This document shows positions 1 to 5,387 of a stretch of DNA of 5,387 nt, piece after piece (the stretch's first letter is position 1; every line of letters begins with the position of its first letter). The notes beneath the pieces were generated by a model, which was not told the origin of the DNA, did not search any database, and worked only from the letters and a program-made list of their open reading frames with translations. Source of the stretch: JBDSTZ01 sp039927975 (GTDB lineage: Bacteria; Pseudomonadota; Gammaproteobacteria; Burkholderiales; Burkholderiaceae_D); assembly GCA_039927975.1 (NCBI GenBank), contig JBDSTZ010000260.1, forward strand, positions 1 through 5,387, given 5' to 3'. Made by a program: the position numbers and the translations under genes.

Positions 1-47
1 ACCCCGTTCGACAGGTAGATCGTGTAGGACTTGATGAGTTCATTCAT
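1..47 (-). CDS. 5' end of an unidentified gene, running off the left edge
   Basis: Read on the minus strand, an ATG at 47-45 opens a frame that stays open to the window edge and gives MNELIKSYTIYLSNG before it is cut off. Twelve of the fourteen codons after the ATG end in G or C, matching the other genes here, which favours real coding over chance. An in-frame TGA (53-51) lies two codons upstream, so the gene cannot start further back. I see no purine-rich ribosome binding site before the ATG. The peptide is mildly hydrophobic with one Glu and one Lys; too little is visible to call a signal peptide, membrane segment or family. It is transcribed divergently from the opine dehydrogenase gene. 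It could still be a chance frame, so confidence is moderate and I assign no function. Confidence 0.5.
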   Translation of the reverse strand, partial: MNELIKSYTIYLSNG

Positions 48-274
48 GCGTCATGATAAACACATCACGCCCGAGGGCGTCGCGCGCGCCGCATGAGGTC
101 GCGTTGTTGGCAGGAGAGTGGGCGTGGAACGAATCTGCGTGCCCCAACAATGGCCCTGATAAACCGACAATCGCCGCGCCGAATAGATCGGCTGGCGCGC
201 CTGAGTGTGCGCAAGCGCGCGGCAGAGGCGCACTGCTATGTTGGTCTCTCATCGACGCACAGATGGAGACCCGG
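48..274. other. divergent intergenic region, probable promoter region for both flanking genes
   Basis: This stretch separates the leftward partial gene from the rightward opine dehydrogenase gene, so promoters for both should lie here. Bases 51-67 are noticeably richer in A+T than the rest. On the minus strand TATCAT (58-53) matches the sigma-70 -10 consensus at five of six positions, but no convincing -35 element sits upstream. On the plus strand TTGGCA (107-112) resembles a -35 element without a good -10 at the right distance, and TGCTATGTT (234-242) resembles an extended -10. None is strong enough to name as a promoter. A plus-strand frame compatible with the dehydrogenase is open through most of the region (from 53), but its residues look like translated non-coding DNA. 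Confidence 0.5.
265..269 (+). promoter_or_regulatory. ribosome binding site that fixes the dehydrogenase start
   Basis: GGAGA lies five bases before the ATG at 275 and is the only Shine-Dalgarno-like sequence among the in-frame start candidates. An ATG at 263 would overlap this site and has no purine-rich sequence before it. The ATG at 53 would add 74 residues ahead of the Rossmann strand with no family resemblance. The site therefore favours 275. Confidence 0.75.
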
Positions 275-1366
275 ATGAACGTACTCATGGTTGGCGCCGG
301 CAATGCCGGCTGCGCGCTTGGCGCGATCCTCGCGCGCGACGGGCATCGCGTGGCCCTGCTCAAGACCTCGCACACTCTGCACGAGGACAACTTCGCGCTG
401 CTGGCCGAGCGCCGCCACATCAACGTCATCAGCAATCCCGACGGCGGCGAACGCTTCAGCGCGCCATTCGCGCTCGTCACGCGCGACGTCGCGCAAGCTT
501 TCGCGCAGCGCCCCGAGCTGGTCATGGTCACCACCCAGACCAGCGCCCACGCCGAGCTGTCGCGCCTGATCGGGCCCTATCTGTCGGCCGGCCAGCTGGT
601 GCTGCTCGCGCCCGGCTACATGGGCGCCTGCTATTTTCTCCGCTACCAGGCGGGGGCCGGCTTCCTGCTGGCCGAAGGCGAAAGCCTGCCCTACGACGCC
701 CGCCTGTCGGCGCCCGGCGAAGTGACCATCCTGTACCGCAATACCCGCAACGCGCTGGCCTTCCTGCCACGCGGACGCGGCGCCGAGGGCTTGCGCAAGG
801 CGGCGCAATTCTTCCCGACCTACGTGGCCGCGCGCAGCAACCTGGTCGAGTCGGCCATGCACAATCCCAACCTGATCGTCCACACCCTGGGCGCGCTGCT
901 GTCGGCCAGCCGCATCGAACATTCGCGCGGCGAATTCTGGATGTACAAGGAAGCCTTCACGCCTTCGGTGCTGGCGCTGCTGGCCCGGCTCGACGCCGAA
1001 AAGAACGCCGTCATAGCCGCCACCGGCGGCAGCCCCTCGCCGTACTTCGACGAATGCCGTTTCCGTAACGAGGAAGACCTGTCGATTCCCGCGCTCGACG
1101 TGTTTCGCCGCTATGCCCGGGAGGGTGGACCGAAAGGCCCGGCCGACCTGCAGACCCGCTTCATCACCGAAGACGTGCCGATGGGGCTGGGCCTGATGGC
1201 CTCCATCGGCCGGCTGATGGGCGTACCCACCCCGGTGGCCGACGCCCTCATCGTGATCGCCAGCGGCCTGCTCGACCGCGACTTCGCGGCCGAGGCGCGC
1301 ACCCTGGCCACGCTGGGCCTGGCCGACCTGACGCGCGAAGAATTCTGCGCCACCATGAACGAATGA
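275..1366 (+). CDS. NAD(P)-dependent octopine/nopaline (opine) dehydrogenase family protein
   Basis: This 363-residue protein has the two-domain plan and usual length of the opine dehydrogenase family, whose members reductively condense an amino group with a 2-oxo acid using NAD(P)H, or run the reverse oxidation, in the cytoplasm. The N-terminus is a Rossmann strand followed by GAGNAG (residues 7-12), the dinucleotide-binding loop. The C-terminal octopine-dehydrogenase domain starts near HNPNLIVH (196-203) and continues through IEHSRGEFWMYKEAFTPSV (214-232) and GPADLQTRFITEDVP (288-302). By family knowledge the catalytic residues are a His, an Arg and an Asp; H203, R295 and D300 fit in order and spacing, though I could not align them. 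The start at 275 makes residue 1 begin the first Rossmann strand. The residues after the second strand (K30-T31-S32) lack the acid typical of NAD-preferring folds, hinting at NADPH. A PaaK/CapK-like gene follows 52 bases downstream, probably in the same operon. The substrates are unknown, so no gene symbol is given. Confidence 0.88.
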   Translation: MNVLMVGAGNAGCALGAILARDGHRVALLKTSHTLHEDNFALLAERRHINVISNPDGGERFSAPFALVTRDVAQAFAQRPELVMVTTQTSAHAELSRLIGPYLSAGQLVLLAPGYMGACYFLRYQAGAGFLLAEGESLPYDARLSAPGEVTILYRNTRNALAFLPRGRGAEGLRKAAQFFPTYVAARSNLVESAMHNPNLIVHTLGALLSASRIEHSRGEFWMYKEAFTPSVLALLARLDAEKNAVIAATGGSPSPYFDECRFRNEEDLSIPALDVFRRYAREGGPKGPADLQTRFITEDVPMGLGLMASIGRLMGVPTPVADALIVIASGLLDRDFAAEARTLATLGLADLTREEFCATMNE

Positions 1367-1418
1367 GCGCTGGCGCGAGCAAGGCCGAACAGAACCTTCA
1401 AGGGGACGGGACTACGCC

Positions 1419-2729
1419 ATGGGCTACCAGGACTGGCTGCTGCGCTGCTACAGCGCGTATCGCGATCTGATTCCCGCGCGCTGGCTGTACCACGCCGACT
1501 ATTTTCTCGTGCTGCGCCTGCTGGCGGCGCCGGCCCACCTGCGCCACGCGGCGGCCGATTATCGCTTGCGCCGCGTGCTCGGCGACGCCATCACCTCGGT
1601 GCCGTTCTACCGGCGCAGCGTGCGCCTCTCGCGCGCCGAACTGGCCAACGAGCCGCCGGCGCAGCTGCTGCAGCGCTTTCCCTACGTGTGCAAGGCGCAG
1701 GTGATGGAATGCCAGCGCGACTTCCTGCACGAAGGGCGCGATCCGCGCAAGCTGCACTACGCCACCAGCGGCGGCTCGTCCGGGCAGGGCATCGGCATGT
1801 GGCGCACCAAGCGCCTGGCCGACATCGAAAAGGCCTTTTTCACGCACGAATGGGCGCGCTTCGGCTTCTCCTTCGACAAGGCGCGCACCCTGCGCATCGG
1901 CGCTGACGCCCGTGCGCAGGCGCACGAGCCGCCCACCCGCGTGATGGGCAACCGCCTGTTGCTCTCGCCGTATCACCTGGCGCCGCGCCACCGCGACGCG
2001 ATCGTCGCCGCCATCGCCCGCTTCGCTCCCGACTTCATCCACGCCTACCCGAGTTCGGCGGCGGCGTTGGCCGAACTGCTCGACGGCGCCGACCGTGTGC
2101 CGCCGCTGCGCGCCGTGCTGCTGGCGTCGGAACCGGCCAGCGCGCCACAGCTGGCGGCGATAGGGCGCGTGTTTCGCTGTCCGGTGTCGGTCAGCTACGG
2201 CCTGACCGAGCGCACCAACCTGGCCTTCGCCGACGGCGCCGGGCCCTATCGCTTCGAGCCGCTGTACGGCTACAACGAAAACTTCGTCGCCGACGGCCGT
2301 CACGAAATCGTCGGCACCTCGCTGTGGAACGACGTCATGCCGCTGATCCGCTACCGCAGCGACGACTTCGGCCGGATCGCCGAGGACGGCAGCTGCGCAG
2401 TCATCGACGGCCGCGAGCACGACTACCTGGTCGACCGCTGCGGTAACCGGATTCCCGGCCTGTCGATCGTGATCGACGAGGTGACCTGGGATTTCGTGCG
2501 CCTCTACCAGATCCGCCAGGACACGCCGGGCGCGATCACGCTGGCGCTGGTGGGCCGCCACGGCGCCCTGAGCGCCGAGCAGAAGCAGTTCGTGCTCGAC
2601 GCCCAGTTGCGGCGCTGGGGCAGCTTCTTCGACATCGGCGTCGAGGAAGTGGCCGACATTCCGCTGGCGCCGAACGGCAAGCGCAAGCTGGTCGACAATG
2701 CGCTGCGGCGCGGCATCGGCATCTCATGA
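1419..2729 (+). CDS. adenylate-forming enzyme of the PaaK/CapK (phenylacetate-CoA ligase / F390 synthetase-like) family
   Basis: This 436-residue protein should activate a carboxylate with ATP as an acyl- or aminoacyl-adenylate and may pass it to CoA or another acceptor. The core motifs of the superfamily are present in order: SVPFYRR (60-66), typical near the N-terminus of PaaK/CapK proteins; the phosphate-binding loop TSGGSSG (116-122); YGLTE (260-264); YRSDD (312-316), in place of the usual Tyr-Arg-Thr-Gly-Asp; GREHD (331-335); and PLAPNGKRK (415-423), where K421 occupies the place of the lysine used in adenylation. The length fits the family and no motif is broken. No carrier-protein domain, signal peptide or membrane segment is evident. 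The ATG at 1419 has no in-frame alternative near it; GGGA (1408-1411) or the more distant AGGGGA (1401-1406) could serve as ribosome binding site. It lies 52 bases after the dehydrogenase gene in the same direction. The substrate is unknown: relatives act in aromatic-acid catabolism and in capsule or exopolysaccharide clusters, so an annotation as phenylacetate-CoA ligase proper would be unsafe. Confidence 0.85.
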   Translation: MGYQDWLLRCYSAYRDLIPARWLYHADYFLVLRLLAAPAHLRHAAADYRLRRVLGDAITSVPFYRRSVRLSRAELANEPPAQLLQRFPYVCKAQVMECQRDFLHEGRDPRKLHYATSGGSSGQGIGMWRTKRLADIEKAFFTHEWARFGFSFDKARTLRIGADARAQAHEPPTRVMGNRLLLSPYHLAPRHRDAIVAAIARFAPDFIHAYPSSAAALAELLDGADRVPPLRAVLLASEPASAPQLAAIGRVFRCPVSVSYGLTERTNLAFADGAGPYRFEPLYGYNENFVADGRHEIVGTSLWNDVMPLIRYRSDDFGRIAEDGSCAVIDGREHDYLVDRCGNRIPGLSIVIDEVTWDFVRLYQIRQDTPGAITLALVGRHGALSAEQKQFVLDAQLRRWGSFFDIGVEEVADIPLAPNGKRKLVDNALRRGIGIS

Positions 2730-2774
2730 GAGCGATGAACGCGACCATGCGCGGAGGCCCGGCGGGCGGGAGGA

Positions 2775-2812
2775 AGCCGCACTGCGGCTCGGCGTGGCCG
2801 GCATCGTCGGCC
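2775..2812. terminator. possible bidirectional terminator hairpins between convergent genes
   Basis: Two G+C-rich stem-loops lie in the 116-base gap between the stop codons of the ligase gene and glnE. The first is AGCCGC-ACT-GCGGCT (2775-2789), a perfect six-pair stem with a three-base loop. The second is GGCCGGC-ATC-GTCGGCC (2796-2812), seven pairs including one G-U. The convergent position suits transcription termination from both sides. Neither stem is followed by a T-run on either strand, so they do not meet the usual criterion for an intrinsic terminator, and hairpins this short arise easily in DNA of this composition. The remainder of the gap shows nothing else. Confidence 0.3.
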
Positions 2813-2845
2813 CGCGCACGGCGACTTGCTCTGGCCGCGGACCGC

Positions 2846-5387
2846 TCAGGCCTCGAAAATCGCCCGCCACAGGGCGATCACCGGCGCCGCGTGGGCGGCC
2901 ACCAGCGCGGGATCGACCTTCGCCTGTTCCATGCCCTGCAGCCTGACCTGGTGCTGCAGCTTGCGCATCGCGCGGTAGGCGTCGCCCACCGCCACCGCCA
3001 GCGCCAGGTCGATCAGGCCGAGCTCGCCGCACAGCTTGAGCAGCGCGATGTTGCCGATATTCGCGGTCAGCTGCGCATACGCGCCGGCGTGGCGCAGCAC
3101 CAGGTACTGCACCATGAATTCGATGTCGATCATGCCGCCGGCGTCCTGCTTGAGGTCGAACACGCCGTCGCGCTGCGGATGCGCATCGTGCATCTTCTTG
3201 CGCATCTTGAGCACCTCGGCCTTGAGCGCCGGCTCCTCGGCGCTGCGGTCCTTGCACAGCACATGCTGGCGGATCGCCTCGAAGCGCGGCGCAATCGACG
3301 CGTCGCCGGCGCAAAAGCGCGCGCGCGTCAAGGCCTGGTGTTCCCACACCCAGGCCGAATTATCCTGGTAGCGCTCGAACGCGGCCACCGACGACACCAT
3401 CATGCCCGAGGCGCCGTCCGGCCGCAGCGCGATGTCGACGTCGAACAGGATGCCGGCCGAGGTATGCGCCGTCATCCACGTGATGAAGCGCTGCGCCAGC
3501 TTGGCGTAGTTGCCGGGCGCTTCCTGGTCGTCGTCGTCGTACAGGAACACCACGTCGAGGTCGGAGATGTAGCCCAGTTCCTTGCCGCCCAGTTTGCCGT
3601 AGGCGATCACCGCGAAGCGCGGCGTGTCGCGGTGGCGCGCGTTGATCGCTTCCCACGCCGCCTGGATGGTGGCGGCGACGATCAGGTCGGCCAGCGCCGA
3701 CAGGTTGTCGGCCAGCCGCTCGACCGACAGGCCGCCGGCCAGGTCTTGCGCGAGCAGGCGGAACAGCTGCACGTGGTGGGTCTCGCGCAGGATGTCCATC
3801 TGGCGCTCGGTGTCGCCGGCCGCCCCGGCCAGCTCGGCGCGCAATTCGGCCGCCAGCGCGCCGCAATCGGGCGTGCCGCAGTCCGGCGTGCCGCCGCGCA
3901 CGCGGTCGTCGAGCAGCTCGTCGAGCAAGATCGGATGCTGCGCCAGGTAGGTTGCGGCCCAGCCGCTGGCGTTCATCATGCGGATCACGCGCTCGAGCGT
4001 GTGCGGGTATTCGGTCATCAAGGACAGGTAGGCCGAGCGGCGCGCCACCGCCTCGAAAAAATCGAGCAGGCGCGCCAGCGTGGCGGCATGGTTGCCGACC
4101 CCGGCTTCCGCCACCACCTTGGCGATCAGCGGCAGCGCCGCGTTCACCAGCGCCAGCAGCCGCACCCGGCTGGCCTCGGGCAGGGTTTGCAGGCGCGGGG
4201 TTTGCCAGGTGCTCATCAGGCGCTTGGCCGAGCTGGCGGCGTCGCCGAAGCCGAGCGCGGCCAGGCGGGTCTCGATCGCTTCCAGATTGTCGAGGTCGGC
4301 CGTGGCGCCGCTCGGCTGCGGGTTGATGGCCTCGCCGTTGGCCGGCGCGCTCTTGTCGCTGAAGATGGCGTCGAACTGGGCCGCGACAAAGCTACGATGC
4401 GCGTCCATCTCGGCCAGCAGCGTGGCCACGTCGGCCATGCCCATCATCTCGGCGATCAGCTGGCGGTCGGCCGGATTGGCCGGCAGGGTGTGGGTCTGGG
4501 CGTCGTCGAGGTATTGCAGGCGGTGTTCGAGGTTGCGCAGGAAGGTGTAGCTTTCAAGCAGGCGCTCGACGATGTCGGCGGCCAGCAATTCCTTGTCGGC
4601 CAGCACGCGCAAGGTGGCGCGGGTCGAGCGCTCGCGCAGGGCGGCGTCGCGCCCGCCGCGAATCAGCTGAAACACTTGCGCCAGAAATTCGATCTCGCGG
4701 ATGCCGCCGCGCCCCAGCTTGACGTTGTGGCTGCGGTCCGGGTGCAGGCGTTCCTGGCGCCCGACCTCGGCGCGGATCTGGCCGTGCATGGTGCGGATCG
4801 CGTCGATCACGCCGAAGTCGAGGTAGCGGCGGAACACGAAGGGCCGCACGATCGCGTCGAGGGCGGCGATGTCGGCCGCCGTGCCGGTCACCGCGCGCGC
4901 CTTGACCCAGGCATAGCGTTCCCATTCGCGGCCCTGGACGATCAGGTATTCCTCGACCATGCCGAGGCTGGCCACCAGCGGGCCGGAGTTGCCGTTGGGG
5001 CGCAGCGCCATGTCGACCCGGAAGGTGAAGCCGTCCTCGATCACTTCGGACAGCGCGGCGATCAGCTTCTTGCCCAGCCGGGCGAAGAATTCATGGTTCG
5101 ACAGGCCGCGCTGGCCGGCCTCGGTGGTGCGGGTGTCGCCGTCTTCCGGATAAACGAAGATCAGGTCGATGTCGGACGAAACGTTCAGCTCGCCACCGCC
5201 CTGCTTGCCCATGCCCAGCACAATCATTTGCTGCGGCAGGCCCGATTCGTCGCCGATCGGCATGCCGTGCAGGGCGACCTGTTCCGCCATCAGGGCCTGT
5301 ACATGGGCGTTGATGGCAAAGTCGGCAAAGCGGGTCATGGCCGACACCACCTCGGCCAGGTCGGCCTGGCCGTCCAGGTCGCGCCGC
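2846..5387 (-). CDS. glnE: bifunctional glutamine synthetase adenylyltransferase/adenylyl-removing enzyme, partial (N-terminus beyond the window)
   Basis: GlnE attaches AMP to, and removes it from, a tyrosine of glutamine synthetase, turning that enzyme down or up in response to glutamine and the PII protein; it is cytoplasmic. 846 codons are visible. The frame is still open at the right edge, reading RRDLDGQADLAEVV before MTRFADFA, so the GTG at 5350 and ATG at 5338 are internal. From family length, roughly 70-100 N-terminal residues are missing. The N-terminal adenylyl-removing half has GMGKQGGGELN followed by SSDIDLIF (within 5227-5156), whose two aspartates (5173-5171, 5167-5165) are the metal-binding pair, and GRGGIREIEF (within 4720-4685). 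The C-terminal adenylyltransferase half has YGKLGGKELGY and SDLDVVF (3601-3542), with aspartates at 3562-3560 and 3556-3554, then DAGGMIDIEF (3145-3116). The protein ends naturally at a TGA (2848-2846). Both active sites look intact. A duplicated GTPDC lies between the halves. It converges on the ligase gene and is not co-transcribed with it. Confidence 0.97.
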   Translation of the reverse strand, partial: RRDLDGQADLAEVVSAMTRFADFAINAHVQALMAEQVALHGMPIGDESGLPQQMIVLGMGKQGGGELNVSSDIDLIFVYPEDGDTRTTEAGQRGLSNHEFFARLGKKLIAALSEVIEDGFTFRVDMALRPNGNSGPLVASLGMVEEYLIVQGREWERYAWVKARAVTGTAADIAALDAIVRPFVFRRYLDFGVIDAIRTMHGQIRAEVGRQERLHPDRSHNVKLGRGGIREIEFLAQVFQLIRGGRDAALRERSTRATLRVLADKELLAADIVERLLESYTFLRNLEHRLQYLDDAQTHTLPANPADRQLIAEMMGMADVATLLAEMDAHRSFVAAQFDAIFSDKSAPANGEAINPQPSGATADLDNLEAIETRLAALGFGDAASSAKRLMSTWQTPRLQTLPEASRVRLLALVNAALPLIAKVVAEAGVGNHAATLARLLDFFEAVARRSAYLSLMTEYPHTLERVIRMMNASGWAATYLAQHPILLDELLDDRVRGGTPDCGTPDCGALAAELRAELAGAAGDTERQMDILRETHHVQLFRLLAQDLAGGLSVERLADNLSALADLIVAATIQAAWEAINARHRDTPRFAVIAYGKLGGKELGYISDLDVVFLYDDDDQEAPGNYAKLAQRFITWMTAHTSAGILFDVDIALRPDGASGMMVSSVAAFERYQDNSAWVWEHQALTRARFCAGDASIAPRFEAIRQHVLCKDRSAEEPALKAEVLKMRKKMHDAHPQRDGVFDLKQDAGGMIDIEFMVQYLVLRHAGAYAQLTANIGNIALLKLCGELGLIDLALAVAVGDAYRAMRKLQHQVRLQGMEQAKVDPALVAAHAAPVIALWRAIFEA
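3863..3892. repeat. 15-base tandem duplication inside glnE
   Basis: Two adjacent 15-base units (3863-3877 and 3878-3892) match at 13 of 15 positions. Read in the glnE frame each encodes Gly-Thr-Pro-Asp-Cys, so both differences are synonymous and the frame is kept. The units follow the conserved LLDELLDD segment and precede ALAAELRAEL, in the linker between the two catalytic halves rather than in a catalytic motif. The tract looks like an in-frame expansion tolerated in a flexible part of the protein. Confidence 0.85.

Noticed and set aside
54..67. Dyad TGAT-AAACAC-ATCA resembling an FNR/CRP-class operator
   Set aside because: The half-sites are only four bases and the spacer is six rather than the four of an FNR box; the flanking bases do not extend the symmetry.
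107..122. TTGGCAGG-N4-TGGG resembling a sigma-54 promoter
   Set aside because: The essential GC of the -12 element is missing (GG at that place), so a match to the -24 half alone is not enough.
236..922. A minus-strand open frame (228 codons) opposite the opine dehydrogenase
   Set aside because: No domain and no sensible start; the sense strand carries GAGNAG and the conserved C-terminal motifs.
1363..1418. ATG overlapping the dehydrogenase stop (ATGA) as a start for a coupled gene
   Set aside because: It is in a different frame from the ligase gene and the frame closes soon after entering that gene; the ATG at 1419 is the family-consistent start.
1398..2561. A long minus-strand open frame (387 codons) opposite the PaaK/CapK-like gene
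   Set aside because: It is a by-product of high G+C content: the plus-strand gene has all family motifs in order, while the antisense peptide is rich in Arg, Ala, Val and Gln with no recognisable domain.
2726..2845. ATG overlapping the ligase stop (ATGA), opening a frame into the convergent gap
   Set aside because: The frame continues only as antisense to glnE, with Arg/Gly/Ala/His-rich residues and no recognisable protein.
3527..3538. Four GTC repeats as a possible phase-variable microsatellite
   Set aside because: It is a three-base unit encoding an Asp run after the second catalytic motif of GlnE; copy changes would keep the frame, so it would not switch expression.

Overview
The window is G+C-rich chromosomal DNA with dense coding and strong G/C bias at third codon positions. 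The wording of its GlnE protein points to a betaproteobacterium, most likely an Oxalobacteraceae member of the Massilia/Duganella/Janthinobacterium type. That placement is my impression from family resemblance, not the result of a search. There are no tRNAs, rRNAs, insertion sequences, CRISPR arrays or phage genes.

Layout, left to right. (1) Bases 1-47 (minus strand) hold the first 15 codons of a gene that runs off the left edge; its product cannot be identified. (2) A divergent intergenic region of about 227 bases follows. (3) Bases 275-1366 (plus) encode a complete 363-residue member of the NAD(P)-dependent octopine/nopaline (opine) dehydrogenase family. (4) After a 52-base gap, bases 1419-2729 (plus) encode a complete 436-residue adenylate-forming enzyme of the PaaK/CapK (phenylacetate-CoA ligase / coenzyme F390 synthetase-like) type. 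Genes 3 and 4 look like one transcription unit. (5) A convergent 116-base gap contains two short G+C hairpins. (6) Bases 2846-5387 (minus) hold most of glnE, the bifunctional glutamine synthetase adenylyltransferase/adenylyl-removing enzyme; its N-terminus lies beyond the right edge.

Functionally the window joins a core nitrogen-control gene (glnE) to an accessory-looking two-gene unit. An opine-type dehydrogenase reductively joins an amino group to a 2-oxo acid (or does the reverse), and a PaaK/CapK-type enzyme activates a carboxylate as its adenylate. Side by side they suggest a small, uncharacterised pathway that makes or conjugates an amino-acid-derived metabolite. This pairing is the most interesting thing here, but the substrates cannot be read from the sequence and the idea is inference. 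The glnE gene is ordinary apart from a small in-frame tandem duplication between its two catalytic halves.
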